This document shows positions 18,848 through 27,507 of a stretch of DNA of 64,000 bases, piece by piece (position 1 is the stretch's first letter; each line of letters begins with the position of its first letter). Source of the stretch: Butyrivibrio sp. NC2007 (lineage in GTDB: Bacteria; Bacillota; Clostridia; Lachnospirales; Lachnospiraceae); assembly GCF_000421405.1 (NCBI RefSeq), contig NZ_ATWY01000018.1:1-64000 (forward strand), given 5' to 3'. The notes below the pieces were generated by a model. The model ran no database searches, was not told the origin of the DNA, and worked only from the letters and a program-made list of their open reading frames with translations. A program made the position numbers and the translations under genes.

Positions 18848-19711
18848 ATGTGGATAGCAGACAATTGGAAAGACTATGAAGTCATAGATACCTCAACAGG
18901 TGAGAAGCTTGAGCGCTGGGGTGATTATTTTCTGGTTCGTCCCGACCCCCAGGTAATCTGGAATACGGACAAAAGACATATCGGCTGGAAGAAACCCAAC
19001 GGCCATTATCACCGCAGCAACAAGGGCGGCGGTGAATGGGAATTCCATAATCTCCCCGAGGAGTGGTCAATAACCTACAGAAATCTTACTTTTAATTTAA
19101 AGCCCTTCAGTTTCAAGCACACAGGTCTTTTCCCTGAACAGGCAGCCAACTGGGATTGGTTCTCTTCATTAATAAAGAAGGCAGATCGTCCAATCAAGGT
19201 TCTCAACCTCTTTGCTTACACCGGAGGAGCCACAGTATCAGCTGCCAAGGCCGGCGCCAGCGTTACACACGTCGATGCCTCCAAGGGTATGGTTGCCTGG
19301 GCAAAAGAGAACGCAGCTTCATCAGGTTTGGCAGAAGCACCCATCAGATATCTGGTGGACGACTGCACCAAGTTTGTGGAAAGAGAAATAAGAAGAGGCA
19401 ATAAGTACGATGCCATCATCATGGATCCTCCTTCCTATGGAAGAGGGCCAAAGGGTGAGATATGGAAGATTGAGAGCAGCGTATTCCCTTTTATCAAACT
19501 CTCATCCCAGCTTCTTTCCGACAATCCGCTCTTCTTCCTTATTAATTCATATACAACAGGGCTTCAGCCGGCAGTTCTTTCCTATATGCTTCACACTGTC
19601 CTTGATCCAATCCATAAGGGTGAAGTTGAGGCAGAAGAAATCGGCCTTCCTGTAAAGAGCAATGGTCTTATCCTCCCCTGCGGAGCCAGCGGAAGATGGA
19701 CAGCAAGATAA
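18848..19711 (+). CDS. Class I SAM methyltransferase, RlmI/RlmK-like
   Basis: The 287-residue protein has the Rossmann methyltransferase core of the COG1092-type family that modifies 23S rRNA. The SAM motif is VLNLFAYTGGATVSA (about residues 117-131), the acidic residue follows in VTHVDASKGM, and motif IV is IMDPPSYGRGPKGEIWK. There is no N-terminal PUA domain, unlike full-length RlmI; the first 90 residues instead carry a conserved RPDPQVIW region. The start is the ATG after GGAG; an upstream frame has no ribosome binding site. It is a single-gene unit ending in a shared terminator. The rRNA target is an inference. Confidence 0.85.
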   Translation: MWIADNWKDYEVIDTSTGEKLERWGDYFLVRPDPQVIWNTDKRHIGWKKPNGHYHRSNKGGGEWEFHNLPEEWSITYRNLTFNLKPFSFKHTGLFPEQAANWDWFSSLIKKADRPIKVLNLFAYTGGATVSAAKAGASVTHVDASKGMVAWAKENAASSGLAEAPIRYLVDDCTKFVEREIRRGNKYDAIIMDPPSYGRGPKGEIWKIESSVFPFIKLSSQLLSDNPLFFLINSYTTGLQPAVLSYMLHTVLDPIHKGEVEAEEIGLPVKSNGLILPCGASGRWTAR

Positions 19712-19726
19712 ACTGATCCATAACAA

Positions 19727-19755
19727 AAGGATGCGTGAACTTCTCACGCATCCTT
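19727..19755. terminator. Bidirectional terminator
   Basis: A perfect 12-bp stem (AAGGATGCGTGA/TCACGCATCCTT) with a 5-nt loop sits between convergent genes. T-rich bases follow on both strands, more clearly on the minus strand (TTTTG). Confidence 0.75.
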
Positions 19756-19781
19756 CATTATTATATAGAACAAACTCTATA

Positions 19782-20513
19782 CTACTTTGACTCATCAATC
19801 TTATCTCTGATCTGCTGCATTCGCATATCGATCTGATTGATCAGGTCTGCACTGAACTTAAGATCCTCGGTTATGACCTCGGCGTTCTCGATGTCTTTTT
19901 TATACTTCATCTCATGTTCAAGGCTTGCCCAGAAGTCCATTGCTATTGTTCTGAACTGAACCTCTACCTTCATGTATTCCTTCTCTTCTGTGAGGTAAAT
20001 AGGAACTTCAATGATAAGGTGAAGACTTCTGTATCCTGTATCCTTGGGAGTCTCAATATAATCCTTGCGCTGAAGGATCCTGATATCATCCTGTCTCTCA
20101 AGGCAGTCGGCCAGCATATAGATGTCATCTACAAAGGAACAGATAACCCTGATTCCTGCAATATCCGACAGGTACTTATTGATATTCTCGATGTTGAAAT
20201 CAGCACCCTTATTCTCCAGCTTGTAAAAGATACTTACCGGAGTCTTGAGTCTCATCTTGATGGACTCAAAGGGGTTTCTTTTATTTCTCAGGGAGAGCTC
20301 TTTGTTGAGTATGCCAAGCCTTGTCCTTACTTCTGTAAGCGCACAGTCGTACTTCATCATAAGGATCTTGAAATCATCTGTAAGATCTCTTTTCCTGAGC
20401 AGTTTCTCTATATCGACCTGTGTGACTTCATCGTCTAAAGGATCTGCACTTCCCGGTATTGGTTTATATTTTAAATCTCCGCTATTCTGGTGATCTACCG
20501 TCACTTCATCCAC
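19782..20513 (-). CDS. relQ: Small alarmone synthetase, RelQ/YjbM type
   Basis: It makes (p)ppGpp or pGpp from ATP and GDP/GTP/GMP. The RelA/SpoT synthetase domain covers about 60-210: the RLKTPVSIFYKLENKG region binds ATP, DIAGIRVICSF carries the magnesium-binding Asp, GYRSLHLIIEVP binds the acceptor nucleotide, and VEVQFRTIAMDFWASLEHEMKYK (motifs EVQFRT and DFWASLEH) completes the site. No HD hydrolase or TGS domain is present, so it is synthetase only. The frame opens with GTG close to AAAGGA; a GTG three codons later has better spacing, so the start is uncertain. A TATAAT at 20541-20546 is a possible -10. The 243 residues include an extra N-terminal 30. Confidence 0.9.
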   Translation of the reverse strand: MDEVTVDHQNSGDLKYKPIPGSADPLDDEVTQVDIEKLLRKRDLTDDFKILMMKYDCALTEVRTRLGILNKELSLRNKRNPFESIKMRLKTPVSIFYKLENKGADFNIENINKYLSDIAGIRVICSFVDDIYMLADCLERQDDIRILQRKDYIETPKDTGYRSLHLIIEVPIYLTEEKEYMKVEVQFRTIAMDFWASLEHEMKYKKDIENAEVITEDLKFSADLINQIDMRMQQIRDKIDESK

Positions 20514-20592
20514 TTCCTTTCTGGTATTTCACTAATATGAATTATACAATAATCCGCCGGGTTATATGTGAACGAACTATTAAGAATTCAAG

Positions 20593-20621
20593 AAAAAACC
20601 GCATGACTAAAAGCCACGCGG
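20593..20621 (-). terminator. Terminator after the BTAD gene
   Basis: CCGC/GCGG and TGGC/GTCA (one wobble pair) form the stem, and six T residues follow on the minus strand. It closes the 22122-20660 unit. Confidence 0.8.
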
Positions 20622-20659
20622 AATTTTCTCCTCATAAAAAACCACAATATTTCTATTGT

Positions 20660-21895
20660 TTACTTGGCCTCTGCCAGTCTGTCCGGCAGATCTGCCAAAG
20701 ATACAACGCTATACTCAAGCTCTGTCCTTGGACCTGCTATAAGCTTAAACTTGTTAAGCAGCCTTCTGTATACAGTCTTGCAACTCTCCTTGTTGGTTCC
20801 AACCAGAAGAAGTAAGTACTGTGATGCCGAGTACTTGCAGAAGGTATCGCCCTGTCTAAGGGTAAGCGCTATTGCTTCCTGCAAAAGCTTAGCCCTTGTC
20901 TCAAGCTTGGCTGCGTTGGTAATCCTCTTGCCTTCGTAGTCTACTATATTAAGAAGCATCATATAAACTGACTGTCCGCTTCTCTCCATGTTACGACTAA
21001 GAATATGATAAGCATCGATAAAGCTCGGGTATGAGCAATCGTAAGCTCCGTCATCATCGCCGGCAACAGCACCGCGGTGCTCCAGAATTCCATCTCTGAT
21101 CTGAAGGATCTTGCCGGGTGTATTGGTAATCTGACGGCTCATCTTGTCATAACATTCAAGAAGGTCATTACTTGGAGTAACTCCCAGCTCGTCAGTATAA
21201 TACCTTACAGTCTCATCATATACTGCATATGCTTCCTTGAAAGCATCCATTCCTATAAGGGCATTGATCTCACCGATCTGCCACTCATCATCAGGATAGA
21301 GCTCAGCAGCTTTCTTGTAAATGCGAAGCATGGTCTCATAATCTTTTTTCTTCTCATAGTATGAGCCCAGGGCAACTACTGCCTCGGCGTACATCTTCTG
21401 ATACTGAACGCTCTTGATTATGAGCCACTCCTGTGTTGCAAGCTCAGGAAGCACCTCTGACTTGTACTCATCAAAGGCTGCCCTGTATAAAGAGATCATC
21501 TCAGCTTCATCTTCTGCAGCTCTTGCTGCCTCGATGTTATGAACAAATCTAAGGACGTCGGAATCAATCTCGATCTCGTCATCTGCAAAGAAGATGCCGT
21601 CTCTGTTGACCACATAATCGTAATCCGGAAGACCTGACTTCTTGATCTGCTTGTGAAGCTGATATATGAGGTTATTGAAGCTGTTGCTAAGGTTTGACTG
21701 CTCTTCTCTATCATAAAGGATGCTGGTCAGCTGTTCCTTCTGAATGCCGGCATCTCCGCTAAGCCACACGATCTCCAATAACTGAACATACTTCGCTGTC
21801 TTGTTCTTGCCGATTGATATGTTCTTACCCTCATAATTAATCGCAAGCCCACCAAACATATTTACTTGTAAAATACTCTTATCCCCTCGTTCCAT
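20660..21895 (-). CDS. BTAD (SARP-like) transcriptional regulator
   Basis: The 411-residue protein begins with an OmpR-like winged helix (about 8-105; NMFGGLAINYEGKNISIGKN, then the LYQLHKQIKKSGL-type recognition region near NLIYQLHKQ). A bacterial transcriptional activator domain of TPR-like helices follows (about 115-255; AEAVVALGSYYEKKKDYETM, TDELGVTPSNDLLECYDKM). The last 150 residues resemble no domain I can name. It shows no TM segment or phosphorylation domain. It is 11 nt after a small Cys-rich gene and seems cotranscribed with it. Targets are unknown; these proteins often regulate transport or secondary metabolism, but that is not shown here. Confidence 0.8.
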   Translation of the reverse strand: MERGDKSILQVNMFGGLAINYEGKNISIGKNKTAKYVQLLEIVWLSGDAGIQKEQLTSILYDREEQSNLSNSFNNLIYQLHKQIKKSGLPDYDYVVNRDGIFFADDEIEIDSDVLRFVHNIEAARAAEDEAEMISLYRAAFDEYKSEVLPELATQEWLIIKSVQYQKMYAEAVVALGSYYEKKKDYETMLRIYKKAAELYPDDEWQIGEINALIGMDAFKEAYAVYDETVRYYTDELGVTPSNDLLECYDKMSRQITNTPGKILQIRDGILEHRGAVAGDDDGAYDCSYPSFIDAYHILSRNMERSGQSVYMMLLNIVDYEGKRITNAAKLETRAKLLQEAIALTLRQGDTFCKYSASQYLLLLVGTNKESCKTVYRRLLNKFKLIAGPRTELEYSVVSLADLPDRLAEAK

Positions 21896-21906
21896 AAAGG
21901 ATTCCC

Positions 21907-22122
21907 CTACTTGTTCACTGCTACGTTGGTATTTCCTACATAATTGCAGACGCTTAAGGTTTCACTAGTACCGTTTCTATTCTCTGTTCTAAAGTTTGAC
22001 CACTTACAACACCAACACTCTTTCATAGGAACCAGCGCCCCGTCATCCGGTTCAAAGTGTTCACAGCAATAGTTTTCCTTTACGACCAAAAGACCGTTCT
22101 CATCATATATTCTCTTTTCCAT
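21907..22122 (-). CDS. Small cysteine-rich protein of unknown function
   Basis: The 71-residue protein has cysteines at 19, 20, 36, 38, 39 and 59 and a His at 22, a spacing that could bind zinc or an iron-sulfur cluster. No signal peptide or membrane segment is seen. Its start follows a clear AAGGGGG site. I do not recognise the family. It stands directly before the BTAD regulator gene in what looks like a two-gene operon, so it may sense a signal for that regulator; this is a guess. Confidence 0.65.
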   Translation of the reverse strand: MEKRIYDENGLLVVKENYCCEHFEPDDGALVPMKECWCCKWSNFRTENRNGTSETLSVCNYVGNTNVAVNK

Positions 22123-22250
22123 GAAAATGCCCCCTTGGCTTCATAAATGAAATTCCTTTTTTTCATTCTAAGCATATCATGAAAATAAATTTCAAATCAT
22201 AAACTTGTCGAGAATTGTACTTTTTTTGTCGCCAAATGATATTTTAGCAT

Positions 22251-22275
22251 AAAAAAGATCACCCGATGGGTGATC
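22251..22275 (-). terminator. Terminator containing the nagA stop codon
   Basis: GATCACCC and GGGTGATC pair over a 3-nt loop, and six T residues follow. The TGA stop codon of nagA lies inside the 3' arm, so ribosomes reaching the stop will open the stem. Confidence 0.85.
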
Positions 22276-23395
22276 CTTTTCTAAAAATTGTATTAATTGA
22301 GAGATCTTTTTTATTCAAAAGAACTATATCCGCCAACTTACCGGGCTCCAAACTTCCATATTTATCATAGATTCCGATGCGCTTTGCAGGATTAACGGTA
22401 GCTGCTGCCACGGCCACTTCCAGTGGAAGCCCCATATCCAGCACCACAGTCCTCAGGCAGTCCATAAGATCTGTTCCCGATCCTGCGATGGCTCCTCCGT
22501 CCTTAAGCCTTACTTCTCTGCCCTTCTTTATGGCAGGAAGTCCGCCGAGATCATACTCACCGTCAGGCATTCCGGTGGATCTCATGCTGTCACTTATAAG
22601 AATCATTCTCTCCGGTCCCATCATCTCAAAGGTTGCCCTCACAGCTGCCGGATGAATATGAATGCCGTCGCAGATAAGCTCTGCCGTAACATGCTTTGAA
22701 TCAAACACAGCTCCAACAACTCCGGGCTCTCTGTGGCTCATTCCCGTCATGGCATTGTAGAGATGAACTGCATGACACGCCCCGGCTCCGAAAGCCTTCA
22801 TGGCTGTCTCATAATCCGAAGCCGTGTGTGCAAGAGATACAATAACCTTGTCTTTTACGGCTTCAATGTATTTCTCAAAGTCAGGATTTTCCTCAGGCGC
22901 AAGTCCTATTATTTTCAAAAGACCTTTCGACGCCTCGTAAAACTCATCCACGATGGCAGGATCGCACTTCTTTATAAACTCTGCATTCTGTGCGCCTTTT
23001 TTAACAGGGCTTATAAAAGGTCCTTCCATGTTAAAGCCCACAAGATCAGATAGCTTATCGTTTCCCTTAGCAGCAAACTCTGCTCCCAGAGATAGCACGT
23101 GCTTTAGGTCTTCGACAGGGAGTGTCAACGTTGCGGGGCATATGGCTGTAACGCCGCGTGATACCTCATATTCAGCAATCTTTTCGAAAGCCTCTGCGTT
23201 TCCGTCGCATACATCCTCTCCCATTGCTCCGTGAAAATGGATGTCTATGAGTCCGGGAATAGCTGCGCACCCGGTGGCATCAATCACTTCCTCGCCATCA
23301 GTAGGGCCATCTGCAATAAGCCCGTCTTTTACATAGAGGTCTTTTTCATGAAAATTTCTGTCTTCTCCAAAAACACTTGCACCTGTAATCTTCAT
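22259..23395 (-). CDS. nagA: N-acetylglucosamine-6-phosphate deacetylase
   Basis: NagA turns GlcNAc-6-phosphate into glucosamine-6-phosphate and acetate. The 378-residue amidohydrolase has GLIDIHFHGAMGEDVCDG near residue 50, where the first usual His is kept in DIHFHG. Other metal or substrate residues are in NMEGPFISPVKKGAQ, SLAHTASDYETAMKAF, CHAVHLYNAM and ICDGIHIHP. The catalytic Asp is in LISDSMRSTG. It is the last gene of the sugar operon, ten bases after the response regulator. NagB is not in the window. Confidence 0.95.
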   Translation of the reverse strand: MKITGASVFGEDRNFHEKDLYVKDGLIADGPTDGEEVIDATGCAAIPGLIDIHFHGAMGEDVCDGNAEAFEKIAEYEVSRGVTAICPATLTLPVEDLKHVLSLGAEFAAKGNDKLSDLVGFNMEGPFISPVKKGAQNAEFIKKCDPAIVDEFYEASKGLLKIIGLAPEENPDFEKYIEAVKDKVIVSLAHTASDYETAMKAFGAGACHAVHLYNAMTGMSHREPGVVGAVFDSKHVTAELICDGIHIHPAAVRATFEMMGPERMILISDSMRSTGMPDGEYDLGGLPAIKKGREVRLKDGGAIAGSGTDLMDCLRTVVLDMGLPLEVAVAAATVNPAKRIGIYDKYGSLEPGKLADIVLLNKKDLSINTIFRKGSPIG

Positions 23396-23404
23396 TCCTG
23401 CTTT

Positions 23405-24148
23405 TCACCTCAAAAATTTGTTTCTGTATTCATTGGCACTCATTCCGGTGTATTTCTTGAATACCCTTGAGAAATGAGCTGTATCGGCAAAGCCCACTCT
23501 GTCGGAAATATCGGCTATATGAAGTGATGAATCCTCCATGAGCTCTTTTGCATTCTCGATTCTGATCTCGTTGAGGACATCGGAAAAGCTCTTGCCGGTA
23601 CTGTTAAGGAGTTTGCTCAAATGCCAGTGGCTGACGTAAACCTTCTCGGCAACATCAGTCAGGGTTAGCTTTTCTTTGTAGTGCTGCTCAATGTAGCTGA
23701 TGGCCTGCTTGACGATAAAATTGTTGGCTGTTGTGTTGTCGTCCGCAGTGGGCTCCTGGTCCGATGAAGAAGCACCGGCAAGTCTCTCAGAAAGGCTCTC
23801 CATGGCTTCATCAAGCTCTTTCATCTTGGAGGGCTTGACCAGATATCTGAACACGCCAAGATTTAGAGCTTCTCTTGCGTAGTCAAAGTCGCGATACCCG
23901 GTAAGGATTATCACCTGGAGATTCTTGTGCTCAGAGCGCAGAGCTGCCAGCATGGTAAGTCCGTCCATACCCGGCATTCTTATATCAGTAAAAAGAATAT
24001 CCGGCTGGCACTTTTCTACCATGGCAAGCCCCTCTTTACCTGAGGAGGCAGTACCTGCTACGACACAGTTGTATTTCTCCCAGTCAACTATTTTCTTAAG
24101 GCCCTCTGCGATAACGGGCTCATCATCAACAATAAGTACTTTATACAT
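23405..24148 (-). CDS. Response regulator, YesN/AraC type
   Basis: The 247-residue protein has an N-terminal receiver domain (1-118) with the acidic pair in VDDEP, the phospho-acceptor Asp in DILFTDIRMPGMDG, and Lys in YLVKPSK. The C-terminal AraC-type double helix-turn-helix (about 148-247) ends NRVFKKYTGMSANEYR-like (here FSRVFKKYTGMSANEYRNKF). I use the ATG six bases after AAAGGG; a TTG two codons earlier overlaps the permease stop but has no spacing for the ribosome. Its partner is almost certainly the histidine kinase at 27494-29179 in the same operon, and its targets the sugar transport genes. Confidence 0.93.
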   Translation of the reverse strand: MYKVLIVDDEPVIAEGLKKIVDWEKYNCVVAGTASSGKEGLAMVEKCQPDILFTDIRMPGMDGLTMLAALRSEHKNLQVIILTGYRDFDYAREALNLGVFRYLVKPSKMKELDEAMESLSERLAGASSSDQEPTADDNTTANNFIVKQAISYIEQHYKEKLTLTDVAEKVYVSHWHLSKLLNSTGKSFSDVLNEIRIENAKELMEDSSLHIADISDRVGFADTAHFSRVFKKYTGMSANEYRNKFLR

Positions 24149-24150
24149 AC

Positions 24151-25002
24151 TCAACCCTTTACGGCACCTGCTGTCATCCCTTTAATTATATACTTTTGCA
24201 GGAAGATATACACTACAATAACGGGAATGATAACCAGCGTAACAGCTGACGCCATCAGTCCGTAGTTGGTTCCCTCTTTGGAGGTCAGCTCATTAAGAAG
24301 CCTTGTGATGGCCTGCATCTCGGGTCTTCTAAGGAAGAACATCTGAGTAAACAGATCGTTGTAACTCCAGAGGAATGAGAATATTGCTACGGTCACGAAT
24401 GACGGCTTGCCAAGAGGAACCACGATCCTGAAGAAGATCTGAGGAATAGAGCAGCCTTCAAGGTGTGCTGCTTCCTCAAGTTCCAGAGGCAGAGACTGTA
24501 CATATCCCATGAGTACTATTATAGCAAAGCTCATATTACCTGCAATCTGTGGCAGTATAACGGATACCATGTTGAGTATCCAGCTTGATGTATTGGTTAT
24601 GTGCCAGCTTGATTCCATGGTGTAAACAGGAATGATGGTGGAGAATACCGGGAACATCATTGCTGCAATTACCAGGGTATGCATAAGCTTTTTTAACTTG
24701 AAATCAAATCTTACAAGAGCAAAAGATGCAAGACCTGCAAGGATCATAACTCCAACTGTTACACAGCCGGAAATGAATATGCTGTTCATATAGGCGTGTC
24801 CGATATCAAGTCTGTCAAAAGCTCTTTTGTAGTTAGCAAGTGTAAACAGGTCACCTACCGGCAGAGCAAAGCTCTTTGCAAGGATCTTGTCCTTGGCCTT
24901 AAAGGAGTTTTCCAAAACCCAGAACAGAGGATATATGGTTGTTAGAGCCCACGCGCTAAGAAGGATATAAAGACATGCGAGCCCGACTTTATTTCTTTTC
25001 AT
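24151..25002 (-). CDS. Sugar ABC transporter permease, MalG-like
   Basis: One of two membrane subunits of a CUT1-type importer. The 283-residue protein has six hydrophobic segments. The EAA loop that docks the ATPase is ELEEAAHLEGCSIPQIFFRIVVPL at about residues 174-197 (motif EEAAHLEGCS). It ends GMTAGAVKG, as in MalG-type subunits. It is one base after the other permease. The ATPase is absent from the locus, so a shared MsmK-type ATPase elsewhere is likely. Confidence 0.94.
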   Translation of the reverse strand: MKRNKVGLACLYILLSAWALTTIYPLFWVLENSFKAKDKILAKSFALPVGDLFTLANYKRAFDRLDIGHAYMNSIFISGCVTVGVMILAGLASFALVRFDFKLKKLMHTLVIAAMMFPVFSTIIPVYTMESSWHITNTSSWILNMVSVILPQIAGNMSFAIIVLMGYVQSLPLELEEAAHLEGCSIPQIFFRIVVPLGKPSFVTVAIFSFLWSYNDLFTQMFFLRRPEMQAITRLLNELTSKEGTNYGLMASAVTLVIIPVIVVYIFLQKYIIKGMTAGAVKG

Positions 25003-25003
25003 A

Positions 25004-25891
25004 TCAGAAGTCCTCGCTTTCTTTAAATACCAGCCTTGTCAGTCTTGAGAGCACTACTCCCAGCACAACGATAAGAACCGCAAGGGTTGCACCATAGTCA
25101 ACGTTCTTGGCCTCCATGGTCTGATAGTACATGTAGGTACCGGTAAGGAAGGTCTCCTTAAGTGGCATTCCCTTGGGGAACATGGTCCATGGAAGATCGA
25201 ATACCTTCAGGGCTCCGGTAACTCCCAGGGTAAGACATGTACACAGAACATTTCTAAGAAGCGGAAGCGATATATACCACACTCTCTGGAATCTTGTGGC
25301 GCCGTCAATGGCAGCCGACTCATAGAGTTCCTGAGAGATGTTGTTAAGTCCGGTCTGAAGTATTACAAAATAAAAGCCAACATATTGCCAGACAACAGGG
25401 ATCATCATGGTCATGATGGCCAGCTTCTCGCCCTTCCAGTCTATCAGCTCAGTCCGTCCAAAGAGCTCAAGGAACTGGTTAAGCATACCTTTGTCATAGA
25501 GGAAGATAAGGTTAAAGAGAAGTCCCAGTGCGGTAGCGGAAATGACGATGGGGAAGAAATAAACAGTTCTGAAGAACTGAGTTCCTCTCTCGATATTATC
25601 AACAAGAATAGCCAGTAAAAGAGCTATTCCCACCTGTCCCACGATTGTGGCGATGATCATGATAAATGTATTTTTCAGTGAAGTTCTGACAACCGGATCT
25701 GTCACCAGCTTCACATAGTTTTCATACCACGGTGTATTCCATTTTGTTCCGAATGTTCCGAGATTCTTGATGCCGCGAAAGCTGCCGTATATGTTTACAA
25801 AAAACGGATAGTAAAGATAGATGATCATGAACAGAAACGCAGGCGCAAGAAATAAAAAGACATACTTTTTGCTCTTGTATATGTTAGACAT
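25004..25891 (-). CDS. Sugar ABC transporter permease, MalF-like
   Basis: The partner of the MalG-like subunit, 295 residues, six membrane segments. The N-terminus has FLAPAFLFMIIYLYYPF. The EAA loop is ELYESAAIDGATRFQRVWYI at about 191-210. It lies between the binding-protein gene and the second permease. A strong hairpin upstream separates it from the binding protein and may lower its expression. Confidence 0.94.
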   Translation of the reverse strand: MSNIYKSKKYVFLFLAPAFLFMIIYLYYPFFVNIYGSFRGIKNLGTFGTKWNTPWYENYVKLVTDPVVRTSLKNTFIMIIATIVGQVGIALLLAILVDNIERGTQFFRTVYFFPIVISATALGLLFNLIFLYDKGMLNQFLELFGRTELIDWKGEKLAIMTMMIPVVWQYVGFYFVILQTGLNNISQELYESAAIDGATRFQRVWYISLPLLRNVLCTCLTLGVTGALKVFDLPWTMFPKGMPLKETFLTGTYMYYQTMEAKNVDYGATLAVLIVVLGVVLSRLTRLVFKESEDF

Positions 25892-25909
25892 AAGTAACCC
25901 CTCTTATAA

Positions 25910-25947
25910 TTTCGACCGGCGAATACTTATTGTATTGCCGGCCGAAA
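25910..25947 (-). promoter_or_regulatory. Hairpin after the binding-protein gene
   Basis: TTTCGGCCGGC pairs with GCCGGTCGAAA (one G-T pair) and AATAC with GTATT inside. No T-run follows. Such hairpins after ABC binding-protein genes often protect the upstream mRNA so that more binding protein than permease is made; here that is inferred. Confidence 0.6.
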
Positions 25948-25975
25948 CAGGATTCAAAGGAAATAAAGTTCTAAA

Positions 25976-27394
25976 TTACTCTAATGTGTCTTTGTAGACA
26001 TCAATACCTTCCTGAACTGCATCTGCTGCAGAAACGTTGCCTACTACGATGTCAGGCATTCCATCGAATGTTGATACTCTGCAGTCACCGTTGAACAGAT
26101 CCTGTACAGCGCCTGTAAGAGATGTAACACCACTCATCATAGCCATAGCCTTAACCTGAAGTGCATTGAACTGTGTCTCGTCAACAGCTGGAGCATTCTT
26201 AAGAGCTGAAGCTGTGTGCTGTGCGAATAAAGGAACTACCTCATCACTTGTCATGTGCTCAACAAAGCTGACTGCTGCTGCCTTCTTGTCGGGATCTTCC
26301 CAAGCCTTGGTTGTGATGTAGTAACCCATTGAAAGTCCGCCGATCATATCTGTGGTCTTTCTGTTGCCCTTTCCGGGGAAGTAAGTTACATCAAAGTGGC
26401 TGAGCTTGTCAGCGTCGATTGTGCTTGGATCCTCAGGATCTGACTGGCATGAACCAACAATACCGCCAACCTTCCATGAACCGTCGAGAAGGAATGCTGC
26501 CTTGCCGTCTGTGAACATAGCGAAAGTCTCATCATCTGTTGCTGAAAGAGTGTTATCAGGGAAGAAGCCTTTCTCATAAAGGTCCTTGATATCCTCAAGT
26601 CCTGCTACCCACTGAGCGCCTGTTGTATCATCTGCTGCGCCGGGGATGTCAAGATGGTTGTCAGGTGTCTGCTGATTGAAGATTGCAAACTCCCACCAGT
26701 AATGAGGAATGTTTCCAAGAGCTGCTGCGATAGGAGCATATCCTGCATCCTTGATCTTCTGGCAGTCCTCAAGGAACTGATCCCATGTATAGTCTGCGCC
26801 GGGCATTGCTACGCCTGCAGCGTCAAGAACTTCTGTGTTTACGAACATTGCTTCCCAGTATCCGTTTACAGGAACTGCGTACTTTTTGCCATCTGCAGGA
26901 GATGCTGCGATGAGGTCGTCGTTCATGTTTGATGCATACTCAGGGAACTCTGCTCTGATGTCATCGATTGAAACAACCTTGCCTGCATTAACGAAATCAT
27001 TTGCATCTGCTCCGTTGAAGAAGAACAGAACGTCAGGCTCTGAACCTGTCTCAAAGTCTGTGATGATCCTTGTCTTGAAGGTCTCATCTGAAGTTGCTGA
27101 AGTATCACTTACTGTGTTTCCTGTAGCCGCTTCCCAGTCTGCAACAGCATTCTTGTAATTCTGTGCATTGGAATCCTCACCTGCAAAGGTAGTAGTTACA
27201 GTGATCTCAACCGGGCCTGAAGGCTCAGTAGTCTCAGCCGGTGCCTCTGCCTCTGCTGCTGGTGCTTCTGCTGCAGGAGCTTCTGCTGCAGGAGCCTCTG
27301 CTGCCGGTGCCTCGGGTGCTGTGCTTCCGCAGCCGACCATACCAATAGTCATAACTGCTGTCATGAGCACTGCTGTCAGATTTTTAAGTTTCAT
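25976..27394 (-). CDS. Sugar-binding lipoprotein of ABC transporter
   Basis: The 472-residue protein is a CUT1-type extracellular binding protein. The signal peptide ends in a lipobox (GMVGC, Cys22). It is followed by a linker of about 30 residues made of repeated PAAEA units, probably a flexible tether. The mature part shows VEITVTTTFAGEDSNA, NPVNGYWEAMFVNTEVLDAAG (motif GYWEAMFVN) and TDGKAAFLLDGSWKVGG, typical of the family. The start is the ATG with AGGGAGAG upstream; the longer frame runs through a 5' hairpin. Its operon suggests a GlcNAc disaccharide as ligand. Confidence 0.92.
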   Translation of the reverse strand: MKLKNLTAVLMTAVMTIGMVGCGSTAPEAPAAEAPAAEAPAAEAPAAEAEAPAETTEPSGPVEITVTTTFAGEDSNAQNYKNAVADWEAATGNTVSDTSATSDETFKTRIITDFETGSEPDVLFFFNGADANDFVNAGKVVSIDDIRAEFPEYASNMNDDLIAASPADGKKYAVPVNGYWEAMFVNTEVLDAAGVAMPGADYTWDQFLEDCQKIKDAGYAPIAAALGNIPHYWWEFAIFNQQTPDNHLDIPGAADDTTGAQWVAGLEDIKDLYEKGFFPDNTLSATDDETFAMFTDGKAAFLLDGSWKVGGIVGSCQSDPEDPSTIDADKLSHFDVTYFPGKGNRKTTDMIGGLSMGYYITTKAWEDPDKKAAAVSFVEHMTSDEVVPLFAQHTASALKNAPAVDETQFNALQVKAMAMMSGVTSLTGAVQDLFNGDCRVSTFDGMPDIVVGNVSAADAVQEGIDVYKDTLE

Positions 27395-27409
27395 ACTTTC
27401 TCTCCCTTC

Positions 27410-27453
27410 TGCGCATACCCTTATGCGCATGTGTTACGTTTTTTCTGATTATA
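27410..27453 (-). promoter_or_regulatory. Promoter box and 5' hairpin of binding-protein gene
   Basis: A TATAAT at 27448-27453 lacks a good -35 box. Between it and the ribosome binding site is a perfect 8-bp inverted repeat, TGCGCATA/TATGCGCA with a 4-nt loop (27410-27429). It may stabilise the mRNA or be a protein site. An internal promoter would raise binding-protein levels. Confidence 0.45.
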
Positions 27454-27490
27454 GGATAGCAGTGCTATAGCTTTATTCGGATTGCTGAAA

Positions 27491-27507
27491 TTGTCAATTT
27501 TTGACAA
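27491..27507. repeat. Palindrome at the end of the histidine kinase gene
   Basis: TTGTCAA and TTGACAA flank 3 bp, covering the kinase stop codon, about 40 bp upstream of the TATAAT box at 27448. It could be an operator for the binding-protein promoter. It is too short to be a good terminator. Confidence 0.35.

Noticed and set aside
27168..27320. Plus-strand frame rich in Ala-Gly repeats opposite the binding-protein linker.
   Set aside because: It is the antisense of the PAAEA-coding repeat and not a gene.
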